A DNA stretch of 64,000 bases from Telmatobacter sp. DSM 110680 (GTDB lineage: Bacteria > Acidobacteriota > Terriglobia > Terriglobales > Acidobacteriaceae): positions 248,001 to 312,000 of the forward strand of contig NZ_CP121196.1 of NCBI RefSeq assembly GCF_039994875.1, given 5' to 3'. The notes below the pieces were generated by a model. The model did no database searches. It saw only the letters and a program-made list of their open reading frames with translations, and was not told the DNA's origin. Positions 1 to 8,300 of the stretch are shown here, piece by piece (position 1 is the stretch's first letter; each line of letters starts with the position of its first letter). A program made the position numbers and the translations under genes.

Positions 1-124
1 CCGGAACAGCTTGCTGGTCGGCCGGAGCCTGCTGGGGTTGTGCCTGGGCAAAAGCCGCCGTACTGAGACTCAGCGAGGAACTCAGAAGTGCAGTCAGCGC
101 CAGTGTTTTAAAACCAAGGTCCAC
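1..124 (-). CDS. Secreted protein, N-terminal fragment (runs off the left edge)
   Basis: Only the first 41 codons are inside the window. They begin at a GTG preceded by a strong ribosome-binding site (GGAGGAAAG, about 8 bases away) and encode a typical signal peptide: a short basic start, a hydrophobic Leu/Ala/Ser stretch, and an AFA-Q cleavage site near residue 28. The mature protein then opens Gln/Pro/Ala-rich. The signal shows export to the periplasm or beyond. The function cannot be told from this fragment. It is divergent from the VWFA gene to its right. Confidence 0.7.
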   Translation of the reverse strand, partial: MDLGFKTLALTALLSSSLSLSTAAFAQAQPQQAPADQQAVP

Positions 125-327
125 AGGTATTCTTTCCTCCCCATACGACACTGCGCCAACCGATTTTCTGGCCCGCAGGTGTGCCAACCAAGGATAAACA
201 AACTCAGAGGGCTGCACCCGTCAGAGTATCAGACGCGACGCAGCCCCGCAGGTTTGCCCCACTCCACTGGAAAGAGTTAAGCTATGCTCTCTTTCGGTCC
301 TGTTCTCACGTCCAACAGGGTAATCGC

Positions 328-1380
328 ATGCGCGTCTCCCGCACCCTCGTCCTCCTTCTGATGGCCATGCCGCTGTTTTCGTTCGCGGCCTGGGGACAGC
401 TTGTTCCCTCTCCCGACGCTCCTCCGGTAAGCACCGCTCCGCCACCGCCACCGGAAGAAGAGTCGATGGGCACCCTGAAGCTGAATGTGAATCTCGTCGA
501 TTTGTTCTTCACCGTGAAGAATAAGTCGGGCGAACTGGTTCCCCACCTTTCGAAGGACGATTGTTCGGTTGCGGAAGACAAGGTTCCGCAGACGCTCAAG
601 AACTTCACGGCGGAGACTCATCTTCCGCTAACTTTGGGTATTTTGCTCGATACGTCGGGTAGCCAGATTGACGTGCTGCCACTGGAGCAGCAGGCAGGCA
701 GCCAGTTTCTTGAACGCGTGCTGAAGTCCAAAGATCAGGCGTTCCTTCTTTCCTTCGATGTGAACGTGGACCTGCTGCAAGACTTTACGAACAGCGCGCG
801 CCAACTGTCGCATGCCATGAACAAGGCTCAGATCAATACCGCTGGCGGGAACGGCAGTTCCGGGATTCCGGGACTCGGCGGCGGCACTATCCCGATCCAC
901 GGGACGCCAAAGGGCACGCTGCTGTACGACGCGATTTACCTTGCTTCGAACGAGAAGATGGCGCAGCAGAATGGCCGTAAAGCGATGATCATTCTGACGG
1001 ACGGCGACGACCAGGGAAGCGACCACAAGATTCAAGAAGCCATTGCCGCCGCGGAGAAGTCGAACACGATCGTTTACGTCATTCTCATCGCTGAACCCAG
1101 CTTTTATGGAGGATTTGGCTACTCGGGTTATTCGGCTGCGAAGAAACTTTCCGAGGAAACGGGCGGGCGCATGATCAACGTGGGCGCCAACGGCAAGAAG
1201 CTGGATGCAGCTTTCCAGCAGATTGAAGAAGAGTTGCGCACCGAGTACCTGGCAAGCTATACCCCGACCAACGCCAAACAGGACGGCACCTTCCGTCGAG
1301 TTTCGGTGCAGTGTAAAGGCGATGACATGAAGGTACAGGTTCGCAAGGGTTACTATGCACCTGCGCCGGAAGGCAGATAG
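328..1380 (+). CDS. Secreted VWFA domain protein (Acidobacterial VWFA-related family)
   Basis: A 350-residue exported protein. Residues 1-24 form a signal peptide ending FAAWGQ, followed by a Pro-rich linker. An N-terminal segment (LKLNVNLVDLFFTVKN) is typical of acidobacterial VWFA-related proteins, and a von Willebrand A fold follows. The metal-ion-dependent adhesion site is intact: DTSGS at about residue 110 and a later TDGDD. A Gly/Ser-rich insertion lies in the middle of the domain, and the C-terminus ends in the usual VQVRKGYYAP. Family members are thought to bind proteins or matrix in the cell envelope; the ligand is unknown. The ATG chosen starts the signal peptide; an upstream in-frame extension is possible but lacks signal character. 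A strong hairpin terminator follows. Confidence 0.85.
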   Translation: MRVSRTLVLLLMAMPLFSFAAWGQLVPSPDAPPVSTAPPPPPEEESMGTLKLNVNLVDLFFTVKNKSGELVPHLSKDDCSVAEDKVPQTLKNFTAETHLPLTLGILLDTSGSQIDVLPLEQQAGSQFLERVLKSKDQAFLLSFDVNVDLLQDFTNSARQLSHAMNKAQINTAGGNGSSGIPGLGGGTIPIHGTPKGTLLYDAIYLASNEKMAQQNGRKAMIILTDGDDQGSDHKIQEAIAAAEKSNTIVYVILIAEPSFYGGFGYSGYSAAKKLSEETGGRMINVGANGKKLDAAFQQIEEELRTEYLASYTPTNAKQDGTFRRVSVQCKGDDMKVQVRKGYYAPAPEGR

Positions 1381-1410
1381 GCTCCGCGAAAAACGGATCA
1401 CGCAAGACAG

Positions 1411-1435
1411 AAAGGCCGCCTTGAAGGCGGCCTTT
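1411..1435. terminator. Bidirectional hairpin terminator
   Basis: An 11-bp perfect stem (AAAGGCCGCCT / AGGCGGCCTTT) closes a 3-base loop, with A and T tracts on its flanks. It lies between the convergent VWFA gene and the EXORDIUM-like gene and can serve both. Confidence 0.85.
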
Positions 1436-1454
1436 CCTCATTGCAGACTCGACA

Positions 1455-2408
1455 TTACTTTCCGGAGAGGCAGCCTTTTTGTCCGGAGCTGTTGGGGTAG
1501 CCTGTGCCGGCATTGTAAGCAGCATTCGACCACTCGCCCTGGATCTTCCATTCCGAACCGTTCGAGAATGTAACGAGCGGGGCACCAAAGGTCCACGCGC
1601 ATTTGTCCCCGTTTTCCTGACCCGAACTGTCGTACCATGCGCCGGGGCTGGCGGGATCGGAGCGAGCTTCAGAAAGCTCGTGACCACTGACATTCGCGAT
1701 GGCAGCCAAACCTTGCGAGTGCAGTCCGGAAGTGTCTTGCGGATCGCAACCGGCATCTCCGTCCAGCTTGAAGAAGAACGCAAATTGTACGGGGACACCA
1801 TGACAGGTGCCGGCGCTGTGCCATGCGCAGTATCCGGCATTGCCGCGCGGCGTGTCAGTATAGACCGCGTAGTAGCCGTTGCCGGCGGAGTCGGGGTTGG
1901 TGATTACTTTGCAAACTTCGTTCAGAATCGTCGTGGTATTGCCACCGCCAGTCGATGCCGATGAGTCAATGACATGTCCGCCGTGCGTCACCATGGGACC
2001 GACTGTTCCGTTGGATCCAGTGTATTCATCGGATGCCTTCGCGTAGTTGGAATTGCTGAACCCGGTGTACCAGGTATCCATGCCGGTGATTTTGTCTCCC
2101 GAGTAAGTTGCCCAACTTGTTCCCCAGAAGATCGCCTTTGTGACTGAAGAAGGCATGATCTTGCCGCCGTGATAGGTCATGTCGGGACTTCTTCTGGAAC
2201 CAGCAGCCTTGGCTTCCTCGGCGGCTCTGGGATTTGGCTCGAATCCACGAGCCCAGTGAATTCCCAGCATTGGAGGATCAGTTTTTACGTTGAGGTCCTC
2301 GGAGGCTCCGGGTCTCTGAACTTCCTGAGCGTTGGCTGTTCCGACTGTCGCCAGTCCAACTGCAATTCCTGATGCACACACAAGTGCCGAGAGCAGTTTG
2401 ATTGTCAT
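1455..2408 (-). CDS. Secreted EXORDIUM-like (phosphate-induced protein 1 family) protein
   Basis: A 317-residue exported protein with a signal peptide at about residues 1-28 (hydrophobic core, TANA-Q). The mature part contains a metalloprotease-like helix GHELSEARSDP followed by AWYDSSGQENGDKCAW. This arrangement is seen in plant EXORDIUM/PHI-1 proteins and their bacterial relatives. It is rich in Gly, Ser, Thr, Asn and aromatic residues, and its several cysteines suggest disulfides in the periplasm or outside the cell. The ATG is supported by GGAG nine bases upstream; a longer in-frame extension has no signal character. Plant members act in cell-wall growth signalling; the role of bacterial members is not established. 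The HELSE motif resembles a zinc-binding HExxx helix but lacks the second His of HExxH, so protease activity is doubtful. Confidence 0.65.
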   Translation of the reverse strand: MTIKLLSALVCASGIAVGLATVGTANAQEVQRPGASEDLNVKTDPPMLGIHWARGFEPNPRAAEEAKAAGSRRSPDMTYHGGKIMPSSVTKAIFWGTSWATYSGDKITGMDTWYTGFSNSNYAKASDEYTGSNGTVGPMVTHGGHVIDSSASTGGGNTTTILNEVCKVITNPDSAGNGYYAVYTDTPRGNAGYCAWHSAGTCHGVPVQFAFFFKLDGDAGCDPQDTSGLHSQGLAAIANVSGHELSEARSDPASPGAWYDSSGQENGDKCAWTFGAPLVTFSNGSEWKIQGEWSNAAYNAGTGYPNSSGQKGCLSGK

Positions 2409-2807
2409 CTGAATGATCTCCAGTGGTAGGGATTTGTGGACGGCCGGGAAAGCAAGCGACTCCCTTGCCGTTGCTGAAGATTGCTCGAAGCAACCTACAA
2501 ATGTCAATCCTGTGGAGGTGTTAGCTGTTCTTTTTCAATCGGCGGCAGAAGGGATGTGCATTTTACATGCGAGAAATTACACGTTCGGCAGGCGAGGGCC
2601 TCTTTTTCGGTCAGCGAGGCATTCTTCAGCCCGGGCTTTCGGTGACGTAAAAGGCCTTTTTTTGATCGAGATGGCGCTGTTTTTCCAATAAATTGTCCCA
2701 AAACCTACCTTTGGCAAGGTTCGTGCCATCCCACCGGTGAGCAAGCAGCATTTTCGCGCCGCGAAAGCAACGGCCCAACCGGATGGTGTTCCATGGAGGA
2801 TCTTCTT
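2409..2807. other. Intergenic region between divergent genes
   Basis: About 400 bases separate the EXORDIUM-like gene and the Gln-rich secreted protein, so both promoters must lie here. Short T-runs occur near 2658-2685. I see no convincing gene, RNA or repeat; short open frames lack ribosome-binding sites and coding character. Confidence 0.4.
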
Positions 2808-3737
2808 ATGAAAGCAGCCACAGTAATCGCGGTGGCGCTTGCCACGTTTTCGAGCTTTCCCTCGACTGCACAGCAGCAGCCCGCGCAGCAGCAACAACAG
2901 CAACAACCGATGCAGCAGCCGCCGGTCCAGCAGCAGGATCAGCCAATGCAGCAGCCTGATGCAACCGCGGCGGATGCTCAAGCCCAGCAAAATGCAGCGA
3001 ACATGCAGGCGCGTGCCAGCGCCGACCAGTTGAAGCCGGTGAACGGAGAACTGGTCAGCAAACTGGATTCAAAATCGGCCAAGCAGGGCGATAGCGTTGT
3101 TGTGAAAACCAGTGAAGATCTGAAATTCCCGGGAGGCGCCGAAATTCCCAAGGGGTCGAAACTGGTTGGTCATGTCACCAACGTGCAAGCGCGCGGCGAG
3201 GGCAAGGAAAATTCGCAGATCGCCATTCAATTTGATCGTGCCGAAGTGAAGGGCGGACAGGATATGGCGATTGAGTCGGTGATTCAGTCGGTGTCTCCTG
3301 CTTCCGGATCTGGTATCTCGGCAGACACAGGCGTCCCGGGAAACTATGGGACCCCGTCTTCGCCTGGTACTCCGAGCGGAGCAGCGTCATCGGCACCTGG
3401 CATGAATGGAGCTAGCGGATCGAGTGGTTCCACCAGCAGCATGAATCGTCCGAGCATGGCATCCAATACAACCGCGCAGCCGGGAACGACGGACCAAAAC
3501 ACGAACAGCGGCGTACCGGCTCCGGGCAGTATTGTGGCGCGCAATGGCAACGTCGCGATCCGCACTACGGCAATTCCGGGCGTACTTTTGGCCAATGACA
3601 TCAATGGGCTGCCCTTCACAAACGCCTCCGGCATGCTGTTGGGAGCGCGACGGGATATTCATCTGGACGGCGGAACGCAGATGGTGGTTGCGGTCGCGGC
3701 AGCACCGCAAGGCTCCGGTGGTGGTATGAGTCGTTAG
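2808..3737 (+). CDS. Secreted Gln-rich protein of unknown function
   Basis: A 309-residue exported protein. The start is fixed by GGAGGA about 8 bases upstream and opens a signal peptide (about residues 1-20, ending PSTAQ). A low-complexity Gln/Pro/Ala tract follows to about residue 60. A more ordered segment (ASADQLKPVNGELVSKLDSK, then IPKGSKLVGHVTNVQARG) resembles small beta-barrel domains that recur in acidobacterial exported proteins. The C-terminal third is Gly/Ser/Thr-rich with an IPGVLL segment. The poly-Gln part is encoded by CAG/CAA repeats and could vary in length. No enzyme motif is visible. A good terminator follows, so it is probably a single-gene unit. Confidence 0.75.
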   Translation: MKAATVIAVALATFSSFPSTAQQQPAQQQQQQQPMQQPPVQQQDQPMQQPDATAADAQAQQNAANMQARASADQLKPVNGELVSKLDSKSAKQGDSVVVKTSEDLKFPGGAEIPKGSKLVGHVTNVQARGEGKENSQIAIQFDRAEVKGGQDMAIESVIQSVSPASGSGISADTGVPGNYGTPSSPGTPSGAASSAPGMNGASGSSGSTSSMNRPSMASNTTAQPGTTDQNTNSGVPAPGSIVARNGNVAIRTTAIPGVLLANDINGLPFTNASGMLLGARRDIHLDGGTQMVVAVAAAPQGSGGGMSR

Positions 3738-3780
3738 TCCGAAGCAAATGTCCGAAGCAAAAATGTGGCAAGAAAATGCC

Positions 3781-3816
3781 GGGGACGGGGAGTAACTCTC
3801 CGTCCTCGTCGTTTTT
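3781..3816 (+). terminator. Rho-independent terminator
   Basis: A GC-rich stem (core GACGGGGAG / CTCTCCGTC with one G-T pair, loop TAA, extended by flanking G/C pairs) is followed by five Ts. It lies about 45 bases after the Gln-rich secreted protein. Confidence 0.8.
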
Positions 3817-3955
3817 CAGGTCAATCCGATTACCCTTGTGCCGCAACCTCGTAATCTGGCGGGAGTCATTTCCGATCGTTAACATCGGCGATGGCAGAAA
3901 ATACTTGAGGTGATTCTCCGGATTCTCTCAGGCGCGCCCGAAACAGGAGTACGCA

Positions 3956-4216
3956 ATGCCCGTAGAAGATGCCGGCCCGGATACGCGTGAAGGACTCGAG
4001 ATCAGCTCCCGATTCCGTCGTCTGATTGAAGAACGCATTGAGCGTCTGGAGAAAGATGCCGACAGCGACGAAGCCCAGTTGGCGGTTCTGCGCCATGGCG
4101 ATCACATTCGGCGTCATATGCTGCTGATTGCTGCGCAGCGCGCGGAAGCACAACGCATGCGCCAATTTATCGACAATTCCGGAACGCGGGTTCCCCCTCC
4201 GAGAATTACTTTCTGA
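3956..4216 (+). CDS. Small helical hypothetical protein
   Basis: An 86-residue protein with an ATG preceded by AGGAG at good spacing. It has no signal peptide or membrane segment. The sequence is strongly charged and predicted helical (EISSRFRRLIEERIERLEKD, then a His/Arg-rich helix), suggesting a small cytoplasmic coiled or helical-hairpin protein. I do not recognise the family. The next gene points the other way, so it is probably transcribed alone. Confidence 0.6.
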   Translation: MPVEDAGPDTREGLEISSRFRRLIEERIERLEKDADSDEAQLAVLRHGDHIRRHMLLIAAQRAEAQRMRQFIDNSGTRVPPPRITF

Positions 4217-4294
4217 AGGGCAATATTCATTCCGGGATTTTGTCCGTTCAAAACCCCAGTTAGCGTCAAAGCTATTCAAGCGTTGGACTGTATC

Positions 4295-4837
4295 TCAACG
4301 CGGTTCCCATGATTCGTCGAATGGGTGGTCCTGCATGACATTTCCCAGATCGACCGTCACAGTGGAATCCTCATCGTCGTTTTCAGATGAGTTGATGGTT
4401 AGAACCATGCACAGAATCAAGATCAGGTCCGCATCATGGTCGAGGCGCACGTCATACTGATTCCCCTTGGCAAAGACCACACGATTTTTTGAAAATGCGG
4501 CAATCTGCCGATCGTCTTTGAAGATCGAATAGTTCAGACCGCGATGTTCATAAAGCTTGTATGTCTCCCCATTGCCAACGCAAGCATAGACTCTCGTCCA
4601 TAGTTTTTCGCAACCGAAGCTATATTCGCGGCCATCGCTCAAATGGAAATCGTGTTTATGCCTTAGAGGCGAAATCTCACCTTCGATCTTGGCTACAGGG
4701 TTACCGCCAGCGGTCTTGAGCTCGATATTGTCGGTAAATGAGAAGAACTGCTTCCGTGCATAGTACTCGCCCGCAGGCGTAGAGATGTCGTATTCGGAAG
4801 TGAACGAGATGCTGCGCTCGCTGATGCTTACGTCCAA
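4295..4837 (-). CDS. LURP-one-related / tubby-C-like protein
   Basis: A 180-residue soluble protein. The pattern of short alternating strands (YYARKQFFSF, NPVAKIEGEI, GREYSFGCEKLWTRVY, YKLYEHRG, RQIAAFSKNRVVFAKGNQY) resembles the LURP-one-related barrel family, whose fold is like the tubby C-terminal domain. A hydrophobic helix near residues 138-150 (LILILCMVLT) would be the central helix of that barrel. The C-terminus is acidic (SSENDDEDS). The start is TTG, supported by GGGAGGG upstream; there is no in-frame ATG before the core. In bacteria these proteins are thought to bind membranes or scaffold; no specific role can be given. The family call is moderately sure. Confidence 0.65.
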   Translation of the reverse strand: MDVSISERSISFTSEYDISTPAGEYYARKQFFSFTDNIELKTAGGNPVAKIEGEISPLRHKHDFHLSDGREYSFGCEKLWTRVYACVGNGETYKLYEHRGLNYSIFKDDRQIAAFSKNRVVFAKGNQYDVRLDHDADLILILCMVLTINSSENDDEDSTVTVDLGNVMQDHPFDESWEPR

Positions 4838-4904
4838 ACACCCTCCCAGCTCAGTTGGGGAAAACTGCGCGGTTCAATCGAGGTGACTGCGGCATAATTA
4901 TGGC

Positions 4905-5813
4905 ATGCCAGAGCCGCAAGGCGGGGATGCGAGACCGCTGGATTATCAAATCGTTGATGTCTTCACAGAGATTGCTCTGTTGGGCAACGGACTCGCAGTG
5001 GTCTTTGACACTGAAGGTCTAGCCACTGAGCGCATGCAAGCGATTGCGCGCGAATTCAACTTGTCGGAGACAACGTTCATTCAGCGGCGGGATGTTGAGA
5101 CCGAAAAGCGAGAGGGTGTGCGGGTCCGCATCTTCACGGCCCAGGAAGAATTGCCGTTTGCCGGTCACCCCACGCTGGGTACCGCTAGTGTTCTAAAGCT
5201 CTCTGCTCCTGAGACATTTATTAGCGACACCATTACGCTCGCACTCAACGTTGGGCCTGTGCCGGTTCGCTTCAAGCCCGGCACTCTGTTTGGAGAGATG
5301 ACGCAGCGCGATCCTGAATTCGGCGACGAACTCGATCCCGTAAGGGTCGCCGGTCTTGCCGGACTCAGCGTAGATGACCTTTACGCTGCTGTCCCACCCC
5401 AGGTTGTATCCACTGGCACAGCGTTTGCCATCGTCGCGTTGCGTTCACACGAGGCGCTCAGCCGGCTGCGCGTGGAGCAAGAAGGCGCCACGCAATACCT
5501 TCGGGAGCACGGAGGACGGTGGTTTTACGTTCTCGGTCCTACCGGAGCAAGCGATCCGGCATGGAGAGCGCGGATGCAGTTCTACGGCGGCGAGGATCCG
5601 GCGACGGGCTCAGCGGCTGGTTGCGCCATCAGCTACCTCGTTCACCATGGCATCGTGGAACCGGGCAAGCAGATTCATGTTCAGCAAGGTGTAGAGATCG
5701 GCCGCACGAGCAATCTTTTTCTGAGTGCGGCTCGTGTTTCCGGCGAGGTGGGCAATGTGCGCGTTGCCGGCAGCACTGTTCGCGTTGCAAAGGGGCAGCT
5801 TTTCCTGCCGTAA
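4905..5813 (+). CDS. PhzF family isomerase
   Basis: A 302-residue protein of the PhzF/DapF-fold family. Landmarks: DVFTEIALLGNGLAVV near the start, NLSETTF with the catalytic-type Glu at about residue 50, RIFTAQEELPFAGHPTLGTA, and GGEDPATGSAAGCA near residue 230. PhzF of phenazine synthesis isomerises trans-2,3-dihydro-3-hydroxyanthranilate, but most relatives outside phenazine clusters act on unknown substrates. No other phenazine gene is near, so phenazine production should not be assumed. The gene stands alone between a divergent gene and a long intergenic region. An out-of-frame ATG lies just upstream; the chosen ATG is the one in frame. Confidence 0.9.
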   Translation: MPEPQGGDARPLDYQIVDVFTEIALLGNGLAVVFDTEGLATERMQAIAREFNLSETTFIQRRDVETEKREGVRVRIFTAQEELPFAGHPTLGTASVLKLSAPETFISDTITLALNVGPVPVRFKPGTLFGEMTQRDPEFGDELDPVRVAGLAGLSVDDLYAAVPPQVVSTGTAFAIVALRSHEALSRLRVEQEGATQYLREHGGRWFYVLGPTGASDPAWRARMQFYGGEDPATGSAAGCAISYLVHHGIVEPGKQIHVQQGVEIGRTSNLFLSAARVSGEVGNVRVAGSTVRVAKGQLFLP

Positions 5814-6269
5814 TGCACACGCTTTCAACAGATATTAATCAATGCAAGTTACTTTCTATGTTCATTGTGACGCTTTTTCCTTTGTTACAAGATGGTTTAC
5901 ATGAATAGTTTCGCTTCCTGTTCTCTCTTTTCAGTTCGTCCCGCTATCCGTACTCTTGCCCAAGCATTGAACGCAATCTAGCCGGGAGTTATCCGGCTTT
6001 CATTACGGCTTCATACACAATCTGACCGTAGCGAGGGATTCCATCTCTCATGGATTGATTGCTCCCGAAGCCGCTTAGAAGCGTTGCACTGTCCGATGGA
6101 CGCGCGCGCGCTCAAGCGGATTTGTGTGCGCAGTTCTGAGAAAGACCCGAACGCGGCCGACGGCCCCGGATCTTGACGAGCCTGCCCGACCAACAACCGG
6201 GCATCGCTGCAGTGCGTTTCAAAACCGGCCCGCAAAAAAATTCAAACGAACAGGAGCAGGACCCTTAAC
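5814..6269. other. Intergenic region with a hairpin
   Basis: About 450 bases without a supported gene. It starts AT-rich. A hairpin (AGCCGG / CCGGCT around a 7-base loop at 5980-5998, followed by TTTCATT) may end transcription from the PhzF gene. The right half presumably holds the response-regulator promoter, but I cannot point to clear -35/-10 boxes. Confidence 0.4.
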
Positions 6270-6689
6270 ATGCGGCCTAAAAAAGTAATTCTCTGCGTAG
6301 ACGATAACGAACAGGACCTATCCGTCCTCAAGTTCATGCTGGTAACGAACGGTTACCGTGTACTGTCGGCCACCAACGGCCAGGATGCAATCGCACTGTT
6401 TAGTGAAAACCAAATTGATCTCGTTCTGTCGGATCATGCAATGCCGCAGATGGGCGGCGACCAGCTGGTACTGAAGCTGAAGCAGATGGCCTCGCATGTT
6501 CCTATGGTGATTCTCGGCGATCCGCAAAAGATGAACGGCCAGATCCATGGAGCCGACGCTCTGCTGGCCAAAAAGACCTGCTCCCCGCAGGAGTTGCTGG
6601 AGCGCGTGAAGATCATGAGCGCCCGAAAGCGTGGACCGCGTAAAGGAGTTTCGCGCCTGCCGAGCGCGGAATTGGCTGTAGCCTCCTGA
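6270..6689 (+). CDS. Single-domain response regulator
   Basis: A 139-residue receiver domain without an output domain. The acidic pair (CVDDNE, D11-D12) and phosphoacceptor D55 (LVLSDHAMPQMGG) are present, as is the conserved Lys (K101, in LLAKK). The residue at the end of strand 4, normally Thr or Ser, appears to be Gly (MVILGDP), which may alter the switch. The basic tail (SARKRGPRKG) is unlike a DNA-binding domain. Such proteins usually relay phosphate or dock onto partners; no histidine kinase gene is adjacent. The ATG is preceded by AGGAGCAGG. Confidence 0.85.
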   Translation: MRPKKVILCVDDNEQDLSVLKFMLVTNGYRVLSATNGQDAIALFSENQIDLVLSDHAMPQMGGDQLVLKLKQMASHVPMVILGDPQKMNGQIHGADALLAKKTCSPQELLERVKIMSARKRGPRKGVSRLPSAELAVAS

Positions 6690-6870
6690 CATCGACTCGA
6701 TCACGACGGCAAGCCGTGGCGATACTGCGCTCGGAAAGTAATGAGATGGTGATCTCCGAGGCTTCTCCGTTCCCCGGCTGCCCCCTTGACGATTCAAAGT
6801 ACTGATGGGCATACTCGCCAACGGTATCCTGACTGGTGTATCTTCTTCCCCACCAGCGGAAGCAGGCATT

Positions 6871-7905
6871 ATGGATCTCATTCTTGTACGTTTTCTTTTT
6901 GTTGCCTTGCTGTCGGGTGTTTGTTATTTCCTTCATCCCTTCGGCGTAACGGGTTGGGCAGGAGCGGCTGGTGGCGCGCTTGCTGCATGTTCCGTCATCG
7001 TGTTTGAACTGCGCGTTCGCGCGCTTAGTTTGCGCCGACTTATCGGCGCGGTTGCGGGCAGCGTACTGGGAATTTTTGGCGCTGCATTGTTCTGCCTGGT
7101 ATTGCGCTCAGCCCCGCTCACTCCATCTACCTCGGCGGTTGTACAAATTTTTGTTCTACTGCTGATGACCTACGTCGGATTGCTGGTTGGCGCGAGCAAA
7201 GGCGATCTGCTGAATCCCGCCGCGCTGGGCACGCTGTTTGCCGGGGACCGTCCGAGCCGGAGAAGCGCAAAGGTGCTGGACACCAGCGTAATCATCGATG
7301 GGCGTATCGCGGATATCGCTGAAGCCGGCTTTATCGATGGGATGATGGTGGTGCCTGAATTCGTTCTGCGGGAATTGCAGATTGTTGCCGACTCTACCGA
7401 TGGGTCAAAACGGCAGCGCGGACGCCGCGGCCTCGACATGCTGCAGCGCATGCAGTCCAACACCAACATCCATGTGCAGATCGTTCCGGACGACTTCCCT
7501 TCCATTCGAGAAGTTGACTTGAAGCTGCTGGAACTCGCCAAGAAGTGGGAAGCCAAGGTTGTAACGAATGACTTCAACCTGAACAAGGTTGCCCATCTTC
7601 ATCACGTCGAGGTTCTCAACATCAACGATCTTGCCAACGCGCTGAAGCCGGTGGTTCTGCCGGGCGAAAAGATGAACGTGCTGATTCTGAAAGAAGGCAA
7701 GGAATATAACCAGGGAGTCGGCTATCTGGACGACGGCACCATGGTGGTGGTGGATCACGCACGCAAGATGATTGGCCGGGCCATCGAAATTTCGGTGACC
7801 AGCGTTCTACAGACCGCCAGCGGCAAGATGATCTTCGGCAAGATGGATGAAAACGGAAAGCCGATCGAACCGAGCAAGGCGGGACCGCTCGAGCTGGCGC
7901 GGTAG
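6871..7905 (+). CDS. Membrane-anchored PIN-TRAM domain protein (YacL type)
   Basis: A 344-residue protein with three parts. About four membrane segments span residues 1-120. A PIN domain with acidic nuclease residues follows (VLDTSVIIDGRIADI, VVPEFVLREL, VVTNDFNLNKVA). A C-terminal TRAM RNA-binding domain lies at about residues 265-325 (PGEKMNVLILKEGKEYNQGV). This is the YacL architecture of Gram-positive and other bacteria, believed to act as an RNA nuclease at the membrane. The chosen ATG starts the first membrane helix; an in-frame ATG 66 bases upstream would add a less hydrophobic leader. The gene appears to be transcribed alone. Confidence 0.85.
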   Translation: MDLILVRFLFVALLSGVCYFLHPFGVTGWAGAAGGALAACSVIVFELRVRALSLRRLIGAVAGSVLGIFGAALFCLVLRSAPLTPSTSAVVQIFVLLLMTYVGLLVGASKGDLLNPAALGTLFAGDRPSRRSAKVLDTSVIIDGRIADIAEAGFIDGMMVVPEFVLRELQIVADSTDGSKRQRGRRGLDMLQRMQSNTNIHVQIVPDDFPSIREVDLKLLELAKKWEAKVVTNDFNLNKVAHLHHVEVLNINDLANALKPVVLPGEKMNVLILKEGKEYNQGVGYLDDGTMVVVDHARKMIGRAIEISVTSVLQTASGKMIFGKMDENGKPIEPSKAGPLELAR

Positions 7906-7952
7906 AGTCATCGGCCTTCTGCGAACGCGAATCGAGCTGCCTGCGAGGGCCG

Positions 7953-8267
7953 CTAGATTTCCTTGAGTTCGCTGATTTGAAAGATCGGCGCGATATCGGT
8001 GTACTTCGGGATGTCCCTCTGAAGCTGATCGGCAACGGGCATGAAGGCCGCGGTGAATGCCTCGACCGATTCGCAGGTGAAACCAGCAATCGCCGCGAAT
8101 GGCGCTGGATCGCCGAGCACTGCGCTTCCGATTCCTATTTCAACGGAAACGTCCTTCAGGGCTGAGCCCAGCAGCCGGACTGACATGGGCATGTGAACGC
8201 TGGTGTAATAGTCCACATCAAACCTGCTGCCCGGCGTGTTGGGATAAAGCACACTTACTTTGATCAT
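7953..8267 (-). CDS. EthD family protein
   Basis: A 104-residue protein with the ferredoxin-like alpha/beta-barrel layout of the EthD family: MIKVSVLYPN, DVDYYTSVHMPM, and a C-terminal PIFQISELK strand. EthD was named in an ethyl tert-butyl ether degradation cluster, but most relatives are small dimeric proteins of unknown function. It follows the MoeB-rhodanese gene by 33 bases on the same strand, so co-transcription is plausible; no shared function is evident. Confidence 0.8.
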   Translation of the reverse strand: MIKVSVLYPNTPGSRFDVDYYTSVHMPMSVRLLGSALKDVSVEIGIGSAVLGDPAPFAAIAGFTCESVEAFTAAFMPVADQLQRDIPKYTDIAPIFQISELKEI

Positions 8268-8300
8268 CGCTCGATCTTATCCGGGCTCACCATGAGGCCG

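Noticed and set aside
2413..2701. Open frames of 65-92 codons in the 2.4-2.8 kb intergenic region
   Set aside because: No plausible start signals and no protein-like composition.
2870..2960. CAG/CAA-rich repeat
   Set aside because: It is the coding sequence for a poly-Gln tract of the secreted protein, not a separate repeat element.
4905..5813. A phenazine biosynthesis cluster
   Set aside because: Only the PhzF-type gene is present; the family is common outside phenazine producers.
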